A DNA stretch of 7,075 bases from Verrucomicrobiota bacterium (GTDB taxonomy: Bacteria > Verrucomicrobiota > Kiritimatiellia > Kiritimatiellales > Pontiellaceae), in NCBI GenBank assembly GCA_003532555.1, contig DOEU01000118.1, positions 1 through 7,075 of the forward strand, in the 5' to 3' direction. The notes beneath the pieces were generated by a model. That model was not told the DNA's origin. It saw nothing but the letters and a program-made list of their open reading frames with translations, and ran no database searches. How positions within the stretch are numbered: the first letter of the stretch is position 1; each line of letters begins with the position of its first letter. Position numbers and translations under genes: made by a program. This document shows, one piece after another, positions 1 to 5,929 of this stretch.

Positions 1-1683
1 GCGATGGTAGAGGCGCAACAGCAGACAGCGGTAGAGCGTGTTGCGGAATCGAAGACGAATACAGATGGCAAACCTGCTCGTCTTAAGCGAACGGCGAAAC
101 AGGTGGAACCGACGCAGCAAGAGGTGGATGCCTTTATTTCAAGCGAGGGCAAGCCGGTCGCTGAGCGAACCTATAAATTACCTTCTATGGATTTATTGGA
201 TGCAGCAGTTATTCAGGGGAAAGGGATGTCAGCGGATCAAGTGGCTGATACGGCTAGGATTTTACAGGAGGCCTTAGAGGAGTTTGGTGTGGAAGCCAAA
301 GTAACGGGTGTGCAACAGGGGCCGGTGGTTACTTGTTATGAAATCTTGCCTTCGGCAGGGGTGCGTGTGGAGCGGATTAAAGCGCTTTCTGATAATATTG
401 CTCTAAAAATGCATGCTGAGAGTATTCGTATTCAGGCTCCTATTCCGGGGAAAGGGGTCTGTGGTGTTGAGGTGCCGAATTTATCTCGGGCGGGAGTTTT
501 TTTCCGAGACTTGGTCGGGAGCTCAGAGTTTCAGTCCGATACGCATGCATTGCCGCTTGTGTTGGGCAAAGACGTTAGTGGAGATAGTATGATTTTTGAT
601 TTGGCGAAAATGCCGCATATGTTGATTGCGGGAGCAACGGGTGCGGGCAAGTCCGTTTGTATGAATACGATTCTAACGGGGTTGCTTATGAAATATTCGC
701 CGGACGATCTGCGTATGATATTGGTGGATCCGAAGACAGTTGAATTCCATACTTATAATAATTTACCGCACTTGGTTGTGCCTGTGATTACAGATGCGAA
801 GAAGGTTGCACTCGGTTTACGTTGGGCGATTGACGAGATGGAGCGGCGATTCCGTTATTTTAGGCAGGCGGGTGTACGCGATTTACCGGGCTATAATCAA
901 CGACCGATTACCAAACAGGATGATTTGTTTGGAGGGGATGCGGTTGCAGAAGCAGAGGCAAAAAGGGAAGAGGTTATTCCAGATCGTCTGCCGTACATTG
1001 TCATTGTAATTGATGAGTTAGCAGATTTGATGGCGGTTGCTCAGGCGGAGATTGAAGCGGGTATTGCCCGTTTAGCTGCGAAGTCGCGGGCGGCAGGGAT
1101 TCACATGATTTTAGCAACTCAACGTCCGGATGTGAAAGTAATCACAGGAACGATTAAGGCTAATTTCCCGGCACGGGTCGCTTTCAAGGTATCGCAGAAG
1201 GTAGATAGTCGTACCATTCTGGATCGAATGGGGGCCGATACATTGTTGGGTAAAGGGGATATGTTGGTGCTGCCTCCAGGTTCCGATAAATTAATCCGGT
1301 CGCAGGGCGCTTTTACGAGTGATGGTGAGATCGAAAGGGTGGCTACGTTCTGGAAGGAGCAGAGCAAGCCTGAGTTTATTGCAGAAATCAAGAACAAGAT
1401 GGAGAAGCAAGCAAAGGAGTTGCCTGAAATGGATGATGGAGGGGATGATGAGATTCTCGAGCAAGCTTTGGAGGTGATCCGACAGACTAAACGGGCTTCG
1501 ACGTCTTCTCTTCAGCGGCGATTACGAATTGGATATACCCGGGCGGCTCGTATTATTGATTTATTGGAGGAACGGGGAATTATTGGCCCTCCCGACGGAG
1601 CGGGACCTCGAACCATTTTAATTGACTTAGATGGAGAAATCCCTCAACACCCAGGAGAAGAAGATGGAACAGACACAACTTGA
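1..1683 (+). CDS. ftsK: FtsK/SpoIIIE DNA translocase, C-terminal motor part (5' end outside window)
   Basis: This is a hexameric ATP-driven DNA pump that acts at the division septum to move and resolve chromosome ends. The reading frame is open at base 1, so the first ATG at position 4 is probably internal. The membrane-spanning N-terminal domain is not in the window. Numbering from that ATG, residues 1-55 are a polar linker rich in Q, E and K. Residues 60-190 match the alpha domain. The beta RecA-like motor follows, with Walker A GATGAGKS at 210-217 and Walker B (IVIDELADLM) at about 334-343. ATQRPDV at 371-377 is also typical of the motor. Residues 485-545 are the winged-helix gamma domain, which reads orienting DNA sequences, with the hallmark RLRIGYTRAARIID. 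The end overlaps the next gene by 20 bases. Identification is secure; whether the full protein has the standard four-helix N-terminus cannot be seen. Confidence 0.96.
   Translation, partial: AMVEAQQQTAVERVAESKTNTDGKPARLKRTAKQVEPTQQEVDAFISSEGKPVAERTYKLPSMDLLDAAVIQGKGMSADQVADTARILQEALEEFGVEAKVTGVQQGPVVTCYEILPSAGVRVERIKALSDNIALKMHAESIRIQAPIPGKGVCGVEVPNLSRAGVFFRDLVGSSEFQSDTHALPLVLGKDVSGDSMIFDLAKMPHMLIAGATGAGKSVCMNTILTGLLMKYSPDDLRMILVDPKTVEFHTYNNLPHLVVPVITDAKKVALGLRWAIDEMERRFRYFRQAGVRDLPGYNQRPITKQDDLFGGDAVAEAEAKREEVIPDRLPYIVIVIDELADLMAVAQAEIEAGIARLAAKSRAAGIHMILATQRPDVKVITGTIKANFPARVAFKVSQKVDSRTILDRMGADTLLGKGDMLVLPPGSDKLIRSQGAFTSDGEIERVATFWKEQSKPEFIAEIKNKMEKQAKELPEMDDGGDDEILEQALEVIRQTKRASTSSLQRRLRIGYTRAARIIDLLEERGIIGPPDGAGPRTILIDLDGEIPQHPGEEDGTDTT
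1653..1657 (+). promoter_or_regulatory. Ribosome binding site that sets the rodZ-like start
   Basis: AGGAG lies 6 bases before the ATG at 1664. The upstream in-frame ATG at 1631 has no comparable Shine-Dalgarno sequence, so 1664 is the preferred start. The site lies inside the 3' end of ftsK. Confidence 0.65.
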
Positions 1684-2260
1684 TATCGGTACCATTGGAC
1701 AACGTCTTAGTGCGGGAAGGCAGGAGAAGGGCGTGACTGTTTCGGAAGCCGCGGGAGCCACACGAATTCTGTCGAAATATATATCGGCGATGGAGGCAGA
1801 TAATTTTTCGGTGTTATCGGCGCCGGTATATGTGAAAAGTTTCATTCGGTTGTATGCGAAGTATTTGGAAATTGAAGATGCTCCGTTGGTGGAAGATTAT
1901 CAGCGTGAGTATGAAGCCGCATCAGCTCCGCAATTGACTGATGATGTGCGTAAGAGTTTAGCAAAGGCAGATTTGCCAGCCGTGAAAGAATCGAAAGCGA
2001 CTAGTCAAGCGTTGTTAGGGAGCGTCCGTGAGATAGCCACCCTAACATCGAAAGTGCGTTTTTCTGATAGACAGAAAATAATCGGATTATTTGGGTTACT
2101 AGCTTTAATTTTGTTTGTCGTGGTGTTGCGTCAGTGTGTGCCAGATGATTCGCTGATAGAGGGTTCAGAAGGAATCAGTGCGGTGGAGTTGCCGATGATT
2201 GATCAACCTTTTCCTGATCTATATCTAAATGAAAATAGTTCGTTGGATTGGGAGCGATAA
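1664..2260 (+). CDS. rodZ: RodZ-like helix-turn-helix membrane protein
   Basis: This is probably a cytoskeletal adaptor of the RodZ family, which anchors MreB to the inner membrane during elongation. Starting at 1664 gives 198 residues; the ATG at 1631 would add 11. Residues about 9-75 form the Xre-like HTH_25 domain at the N-terminus of RodZ proteins (IGQRLSAGRQEKG, then YISAMEADNF and PVYVKSFIRLYAKYL). A charged linker follows. One hydrophobic helix lies at about 138-158 (IIGLFGLLALILFVVVL). Only about 40 acidic residues remain on the far side, so the large periplasmic domain of E. coli RodZ is missing. It overlaps ftsK by 20 bases, and its TAA shares one base with the pgsA ATG. The family call is good. 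The symbol is inferred from domain layout and from the rodZ(ymfM)-pgsA order known in Bacillus. Confidence 0.8.
   Translation: MEQTQLDIGTIGQRLSAGRQEKGVTVSEAAGATRILSKYISAMEADNFSVLSAPVYVKSFIRLYAKYLEIEDAPLVEDYQREYEAASAPQLTDDVRKSLAKADLPAVKESKATSQALLGSVREIATLTSKVRFSDRQKIIGLFGLLALILFVVVLRQCVPDDSLIEGSEGISAVELPMIDQPFPDLYLNENSSLDWER
2250..2254 (+). promoter_or_regulatory. Ribosome binding site that sets the pgsA start
   Basis: GGGAG lies 5 bases before the ATG at 2260. It overlaps the alternative TTG start at 2248, which argues against that longer start. The ATG shares its A with the TAA stop of the preceding gene (TAATG), a typical coupled junction. Confidence 0.6.
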
Positions 2261-2832
2261 TGGCGCCGCGAATTAATTGGGCAAATCAATTAACCATAGC
2301 GCGCTTTTGGATGGCAGGCGTAATGATGATTTGTTTGTCGCTGAACACGAGTTCGGCGGCGTTGGGAGCATTTATTCTATTCGTGATTGCATCAGTTACG
2401 GATGCGCTAGATGGATGGCTTGCCCGCCGCGTATATGGATGTTCTACCTTCGGCAAGCTGATGGATCCTCTGGCCGATAAGGTGTTAACGGCAGCAGCTT
2501 TTGTGGCGCTGGTTGAGAAGGGGAGTTTGGCGGCGTGGATGGTGACGTTGATTTTGATGCGAGAGCTGATGATAACGGGGATACGCTTTGTCCTTTCTGA
2601 AGCTAATATTGTATTAGCTGCTGATAAGTGGGGTAAATGGAAAACGGCGGTGCAAATGATTGTGATTATACTCTTGTTGGGTGGATTGGTGTGGCCTGAG
2701 CTCGGGTTTCCAGCACCGCAGTCTTCTCTCGCTAGCGTATTGGGATATATCACTGTTTTCTTCACGCTGTTGAGTGGTATAACCTATTTTTATCGCTATC
2801 GTGATCATTTATCGATTGATGCGGATTCATGA
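2260..2832 (+). CDS. pgsA: CDP-diacylglycerol--glycerol-3-phosphate 3-phosphatidyltransferase
   Basis: This integral inner-membrane enzyme joins CDP-diacylglycerol and glycerol-3-phosphate to make phosphatidylglycerophosphate, the committed step to phosphatidylglycerol and cardiolipin. The product is 190 residues, the normal size. The complete CDP-alcohol phosphotransferase signature D-x2-DG-x2-AR-x8-G-x3-D-x3-D is present at residues 48-73 (D48, D51, G52, A55, R56, G65, D69, D73), with all metal- and substrate-binding aspartates. The N-terminal WANQLTIAR and the internal RELMITGIRF are more typical of PgsA than of phosphatidylserine synthase. Several hydrophobic helices surround the signature. 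The start at 2260 was chosen for its ribosome binding site. The end overlaps the next gene by ATGA. A related CDP-alcohol transferase is possible but less likely. Confidence 0.92.
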   Translation: MAPRINWANQLTIARFWMAGVMMICLSLNTSSAALGAFILFVIASVTDALDGWLARRVYGCSTFGKLMDPLADKVLTAAAFVALVEKGSLAAWMVTLILMRELMITGIRFVLSEANIVLAADKWGKWKTAVQMIVIILLLGGLVWPELGFPAPQSSLASVLGYITVFFTLLSGITYFYRYRDHLSIDADS

Positions 2833-3386
2833 GAGATCAACGAGAACAGTGGAGTGTTAGTAAGTGTGCTGTTAGATGCAGCCAATGCGATAAACCTTTT
2901 GAGGATCGAGAGACTGTAACTTCAATATTAACGTTTGTTGATGGTAATTTTGAACGCATTGATTACGGAAGTTGTACTAAAGACCTTAACAATATTTTGG
3001 AGAGTAATGCACCTCATGCAGTAAGTATCTGGAAAACAACTTTTTATACTCCATCGGTTGAGGAAAAATCCATTCCTAAAGAAAATGTGGAGAGTTTATT
3101 GCGTGAGCGGATGAGAGCTGAGCGGCCAGAAGATCGTGATATTATCTTTATTTTAGCTGTTATGCTGGAGCGTAAACGGCTCTTAATCGAGCGAGGGGTT
3201 CAGCTCTTGGCGGATGGATTCAAGATTCGTGTATATGAGCATCGCAAAACACAAGAAAGTTTTACGGTAACGGATCCGGGCTTACGATTAGATGAATTAG
3301 AGCAGGTTCAAGATGAAGTGACTATTTTATTGGGTGGGCAACTTCGATCGAGACCAGCCACTGAGACGGATGTGTCAGGCGGTTGA
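2829..3386 (+). CDS. Uncharacterised CxxC (putative zinc-binding) protein
   Basis: I cannot give this 185-residue soluble protein a function. The N-terminus has C13, C17 and C20 (CSQC), then DKPF, and C49 within YGSC, which resembles a small zinc ribbon whose second knuckle is reduced to one cysteine. The middle holds a WKTTF segment and a charged stretch. A helical region at about 85-125 includes RPEDRDIIFILAVMLERKRLLIE. The C-terminal third looks like a small beta/alpha unit ending in a Gly/Thr tail. Proteins with this layout (CxxC, then SxWxT, then a LAVMLxRKRLL-like helix) are, as I recall, annotated as hypothetical in PVC bacteria. It has no signal peptide or membrane segment. It starts inside the pgsA stop (ATGA), with no clear Shine-Dalgarno, so it is probably translated by coupling. 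Its end overlaps the convergent larE by 12 bases. Confidence 0.8.
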   Translation: MRDQREQWSVSKCAVRCSQCDKPFEDRETVTSILTFVDGNFERIDYGSCTKDLNNILESNAPHAVSIWKTTFYTPSVEEKSIPKENVESLLRERMRAERPEDRDIIFILAVMLERKRLLIERGVQLLADGFKIRVYEHRKTQESFTVTDPGLRLDELEQVQDEVTILLGGQLRSRPATETDVSGG

Positions 3387-4166
3387 CCCAGTGGTATATC
3401 CGCTAATATCTAGCGTAATGTAGCGATAGCCCGTCGCTTTTATTTTTTGGAGGAGGCTCTCTCTTTCGTTTAAAAGTTTTTGAAAATCTGAAACATTGAT
3501 TTCAATGCGACAGATTTCCTCATGGTGTCTAACCCGATATTGGTGATAGCCATGTTGACGCAATATTTCTTCGGCGGCTTCGACTTGTGATAGTTTCTTT
3601 AGATTAATGGGTGTGCCTGTCGGGAATCTTGATCCAAGGCAGGCAAAAGAGGCTTTTTCGGCGGTGGGTAAACCGCGCAATGCACTGAGTTGGCGAATTT
3701 CAGATTTATGCAGCAGGACTTGTTGAAGAGGTGCAACCGCGTTGTGGTTGCTAGCGGCTTGAGTGCCTGGGCGATGATCGGTGCGGTCGTCTTCAATGGC
3801 CCCGTAGGCAAGTCGGGTGCTGGGATGGGCTTCGAGAAAATATTTCATATGTTTGAATAGTGCATCTTTACAATGAAAGCATCGATCTCCTTCGTTGGCT
3901 AAGTACGCTGGATTTTCGTATTCTTTAGGGTAAATAATTTCTAGATTCCAGTTCCGGTTTTGAGCTAATTCAATAGCTTCCTTAAGCTCGGAGCGAGGTA
4001 GCGAGGGGGTGTCAGCAATAAGAATGATTGCATGTTCACCCAGTGCTTCTTTGGCACAGTCCGCTAGATAAGTGGAATCAACCCCGCCGGAGTAGGCGAC
4101 GGCTAAGGTTTCGTACTCTTTCAGCAGACGTAAGAGTGCCTGCTCTTTTTTGTATGGAGTGTGCAT
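3375..4166 (-). CDS. larE: ATP-dependent sulfur transferase LarE (nickel-pincer cofactor synthesis)
   Basis: LarE is a cytoplasmic PP-loop enzyme. It adenylates the carboxylates of pyridinium-3,5-biscarboxylate mononucleotide and replaces them with thiocarboxylates for the nickel-pincer cofactor of lactate racemase and related enzymes. The product is 263 residues. The PP-loop SGGVDS lies at 26-31, DDRTDHRPGTQAA at 126-138, and ACLGSRFPTGTPI at 175-187. The Cys at 176 matches the sulfur-donor cysteine of Lactobacillus plantarum LarE. It also has RCFHCK (C96, C99), giving three cysteines that could hold an iron-sulfur cluster. The start places the PP-loop about 26 residues in, as is usual, but no Shine-Dalgarno is visible, and the upstream small ORF overlaps this start by 89 bases. 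No larB, larC or lactate racemase gene is in the window. Another member of the ExsB/LarE family is the main alternative. Confidence 0.88.
   Translation of the reverse strand: MHTPYKKEQALLRLLKEYETLAVAYSGGVDSTYLADCAKEALGEHAIILIADTPSLPRSELKEAIELAQNRNWNLEIIYPKEYENPAYLANEGDRCFHCKDALFKHMKYFLEAHPSTRLAYGAIEDDRTDHRPGTQAASNHNAVAPLQQVLLHKSEIRQLSALRGLPTAEKASFACLGSRFPTGTPINLKKLSQVEAAEEILRQHGYHQYRVRHHEEICRIEINVSDFQKLLNERESLLQKIKATGYRYITLDISGYTTGSTA
3422..3449 (+). terminator. Candidate intrinsic terminator of the ftsK-rodZ-pgsA operon
   Basis: AGCGAT at 3422-3427 pairs with GTCGCT at 3433-3438, including one G-U pair, around a 5-base loop. It is followed by TTTATTTTTT. It starts 36 bases after the last plus-strand stop codon. 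It sits inside the last codons of larE on the other strand, so the T-run could also be coincidental coding sequence. The stem is short. Confidence 0.4.
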
Positions 4167-4353
4167 ATTGGATTACTTTTTTTTGGTCGGATTCATCGAG
4201 GTGCTTAAGCGCTTTTAGCCATCGCCGATTTTGGCGACGGCTGCTAATTAGCCAGCCTGCAGTAAACCAGATTAAACCAATTAGGGTGAAAATTAGATCA
4301 TAAGGGAGGGGGGCTAAGAAACCGGTCAAATGACACATCATTTCGCCTATCAT
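4078..4353 (-). CDS. Small single-helix membrane protein, unknown function (3' end uncertain)
   Basis: This 91-residue frame lies between the isomerase gene and larE and matches no family I recognise. It has a good ribosome binding site (AAAGGGA, 7 bases from the ATG). A hydrophobic segment lies at about residues 17-37 (YDLIFTLIGLIWFTAGWLI), followed at once by the basic SSRRQNRR, which predicts an N-out, C-in anchor. A polar helix-like stretch follows (LKHLDESDQKK, 51-61 region). The last 32 codons overlap larE in another frame and look like shadow translation. A run of eight A residues (4184-4177 on this strand) encodes the Lys pair at 58-59. One A fewer would end the protein at residue 59, with a TAA 6 bases before the larE ATG. 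The real product may therefore be 59 residues, if there is slippage or a sequence error. Existence is moderately likely; the annotated end is doubtful. Confidence 0.55.
   Translation of the reverse strand: MIGEMMCHLTGFLAPLPYDLIFTLIGLIWFTAGWLISSRRQNRRWLKALKHLDESDQKKVIQYAHSIQKRAGTLTSAERVRNLSRRLLRRG
4217..4242 (-). repeat. Inverted repeat forming a 10-bp RNA hairpin upstream of larE
   Basis: The arms are AGCCATCGCC at 4217-4226 and GGCGACGGCT at 4233-4242, with a 6-base loop. In minus-strand RNA all ten pairs form, nine Watson-Crick and one G-U. In plus-strand RNA the same position is an A-C mismatch. No U-run follows on the minus strand, so it is not a standard terminator. It lies within the small membrane ORF, about 50 bases before the larE start. 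Two overlapping 8-bp palindromes, GCTTAAGC and AAGCGCTT, follow at 4203-4214. Confidence 0.6.
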
Positions 4354-4360
4354 ATTGTAA

Positions 4361-4367
4361 TCCCTTT
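4361..4367 (-). promoter_or_regulatory. Ribosome binding site of the small membrane ORF
   Basis: On the minus strand AAAGGGA stands 7 bases before the ATG at 4353. It is the main reason to treat the small frame as a real gene. It lies in the 37-base gap after the isomerase gene. Confidence 0.5.
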
Positions 4368-4390
4368 GTTTGGGCTTTTTAAAAAACGAA

Positions 4391-5422
4391 TTACAGCGAG
4401 AGTTCTTCGATGGTGGCTTGATCGCGCAAGGTTTCGATGTAGGAACTGATCACTTGTTGCTTACTCTGGTTTGTTAAGAATTCTATGATCTGATTTTTTG
4501 CTGTTTGGAAAGCAATGGTGCCTTCTTCGGTGCGTTCGCTGACTTGAATAATATGGTATCCAAATTGGGTTTCAACAATGTCACCGACTTCACCTACTTC
4601 TTGTGTGAATGCGGCGATTTCGAACTCAGGAACCATTTGGCCTTTGCCAAAGGTGCCTAAGGAGCCACCATTGGCGGAGCTAGGGCAGCTAGAGTGAGCA
4701 GCAGCAGCTTCTGCAAAGCTAGCTTCTCCCGCAATTATACTTGCTCGGATTTCTTCCAGTGTTGCTTTAGGGTCTTCGCTTGAGTCTTCCGATACAGCAA
4801 TAAGAATATGACCTGCGGTCACTTGTTCCGGTGTTTGGAAGTTCGTTGGGTTTTCATCGTAGAATGTTTTGGCATCAACTTCATTAGCATCGGTTACCCC
4901 GATTACTTGTTGCTCGAATAGCGTCTGGGATGCCAGTTGGTTGCGAATATCAGATTTTAGTTCAGTGAGCGTGTTTTCTTGAACGGCTAGAAGTTCTTCG
5001 AGTGTTTTTCCTTCAGGAAGACTTCCGCGGATGGCTGTTAATTCAGCTTCAATATCGGCTTCACTGACTTGGATATCAGACATTTTAACGGCGCTTTCGA
5101 TGAGTTTTGCGTTGATCAAATCGTTTTTAACACGTGTATACATTTGTTGTTGTAGTTGAGGAAGTTGTTGAGGGGGAACTTGCTCGCCAATGCGTTGCAT
5201 GGTGAGATTGACGAGTTCGATAATTTCTCCTCGCTTGATCTCCATATTATTCACACGAACGACTATTGCTTCAGGATCGTTCGTTAGGGGGTTTGGCTGC
5301 ATGGGTGCCGAAAATAGGTCTTCGGTTTTCGATAGATCAATACCGTTGCTATTATCTTGAGCCATTGCAGTGAAAAGGAGACTCGCTGTGAGGACGAATA
5401 AAAGTGTGTATGTGTGACGCAT
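4391..5422 (-). CDS. Secreted parvulin-type peptidyl-prolyl cis-trans isomerase (PrsA/SurA-like)
   Basis: This is a periplasmic foldase that isomerises prolyl bonds and probably helps exported or outer-membrane proteins fold. The product is 343 residues. Residues 1-21 are a signal peptide: positive start, hydrophobic core LLFVLTASLLF, and a likely signal peptidase I cut after AMA at 21. No lipobox is visible. Residues about 50-195 form a helical SurA_N-like chaperone region, including a Q-rich PPQQLPQLQQQ loop. One parvulin domain covers about 201-296, with GHIL at 204-207, SSCPSSANGGSLGTFGKGQM at 244-263, PEFEIAAF at 265-272 and FGYHIIQV at 287-294. A C-terminal helix follows. Having one parvulin domain makes it closer to PrsA/PpiC proteins than to two-domain SurA. 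AAAGGA stands 8 bases before the ATG. It appears to be the first gene of the minus-strand unit leading to larE. Confidence 0.92.
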   Translation of the reverse strand: MRHTYTLLFVLTASLLFTAMAQDNSNGIDLSKTEDLFSAPMQPNPLTNDPEAIVVRVNNMEIKRGEIIELVNLTMQRIGEQVPPQQLPQLQQQMYTRVKNDLINAKLIESAVKMSDIQVSEADIEAELTAIRGSLPEGKTLEELLAVQENTLTELKSDIRNQLASQTLFEQQVIGVTDANEVDAKTFYDENPTNFQTPEQVTAGHILIAVSEDSSEDPKATLEEIRASIIAGEASFAEAAAAHSSCPSSANGGSLGTFGKGQMVPEFEIAAFTQEVGEVGDIVETQFGYHIIQVSERTEEGTIAFQTAKNQIIEFLTNQSKQQVISSYIETLRDQATIEELSL

Positions 5423-5517
5423 AATTTTTTTCCTTTAGTTAACTGATTGTTCATTTTTTAACTATAAATTAAATAACCAGACTTGCTGATTACGATGAAT
5501 ATGTCAATCCTCAGACG
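5423..5517. promoter_or_regulatory. AT-rich divergent intergenic region, probable promoters
   Basis: This 95-base gap separates the divergent isomerase and ykgJ-like genes and must hold any local promoter for both units. On the plus strand TTAACT (5439-5444) and TATAAA (5463-5468) are 18 bases apart, a fair sigma-70 match. On the minus strand there is a perfect TTGACA (complement of 5502-5507), but no good -10 at normal spacing; TATAGT (complement of 5461-5466) is too far away. No clear operator or riboswitch was seen. Confidence 0.35.
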
Positions 5518-5886
5518 ATGATGAGTAAAAAACGTTCAAGTGTGGATGAAGATATTTTAGCGCGATTTGCTTGCACGGGATGCGGTGTCTGTTGTCGATG
5601 GCCGGGGCATGTTCTTTTAACGGATACTGATATCCGAGAATTGGCATATCATCTGGCGCTGGGTGAGGCTGATTTTATTGAGCAATACACTCGTTTGGCG
5701 TCGAATCGAGCGCAACTTTCGTTGAAAGATAAGGCGGATGGAAGTTGTATATTATTGGATGGAAATACGTGTGGGGTATATGAAGCACGTCCGTTGCAGT
5801 GTCGATCTTTTCCGGCTGCTTGGCAGGTGAGACAAGGTTGTCCTGAATTGGATCGCCTACACGATGAAAAGAAAAGGGTTGAATGA
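5518..5886 (+). CDS. YkgJ-type cysteine-cluster protein (CxxCxxCC family)
   Basis: This is a small protein of the YkgJ/UPF0153 family, thought to bind zinc or an iron-sulfur cluster; its cellular role is not established. The 122 residues carry the full family pattern: C19-x2-C22-x2-C25-C26 (CTGCGVCC), then C77 in DGSC, C85 in GNTCGVYEARP, C95 in LQCRSFPAAW, and C108 in GCPE. All eight cysteines expected for the cluster are present, so it looks intact. There is no signal peptide or membrane segment. No Shine-Dalgarno precedes the tandem ATGATG at 5518-5523, so either ATG could be the start. It is followed after 43 bases by fabZ on the same strand. Co-location with lipid genes suggests shared transcription, not a shown shared function. 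Confidence 0.85.
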   Translation: MMSKKRSSVDEDILARFACTGCGVCCRWPGHVLLTDTDIRELAYHLALGEADFIEQYTRLASNRAQLSLKDKADGSCILLDGNTCGVYEARPLQCRSFPAAWQVRQGCPELDRLHDEKKRVE

Positions 5887-5919
5887 AATCACTTGGGTGA
5901 ATAGCTTATGCGCTTACAT

Positions 5920-5924
5920 AGGAG
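5920..5924 (+). promoter_or_regulatory. Ribosome binding site that sets the fabZ start
   Basis: AGGAG lies 5 bases before the ATG at 5930. The frame stays open back to an ATG at 5864, but that start would overlap the ykgJ-like gene and add 22 residues not found in FabZ proteins. Confidence 0.7.
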
Positions 5925-5929
5925 ATGTT

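Noticed and set aside
1119..1397. 92-codon open frame on the minus strand opposite ftsK
   Set aside because: It mirrors conserved FtsK motor codons and shows no domain or ribosome binding site.
2286..2765. 159-codon open frame on the minus strand opposite pgsA
   Set aside because: It lies wholly within pgsA, whose catalytic signature is complete, and its product has no recognisable domain.
4164..4185. Programmed frameshift joining the small ORF to larE
   Set aside because: The larE frame has a TAA at 4175-4173 between the A-run and the larE ATG, so slippage would end the small protein, not fuse the two.
4379..4414. Possible terminator after the isomerase gene (CGAA...TTCG then T6 on the minus strand)
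   Set aside because: The stem is only 4 bp with a loop of about 15 bases, too weak to call.
5495..5521. Eight-codon upstream ORF (MNMSILRR) ending across the ykgJ-like start
   Set aside because: It has no ribosome binding site of its own and such short frames are common by chance; coupling is possible but unsupported.
5864..5929. 22-residue N-terminal extension of FabZ
   Set aside because: It overlaps the ykgJ-like gene, does not match FabZ N-termini, and the ATG at 5930 has a good Shine-Dalgarno.
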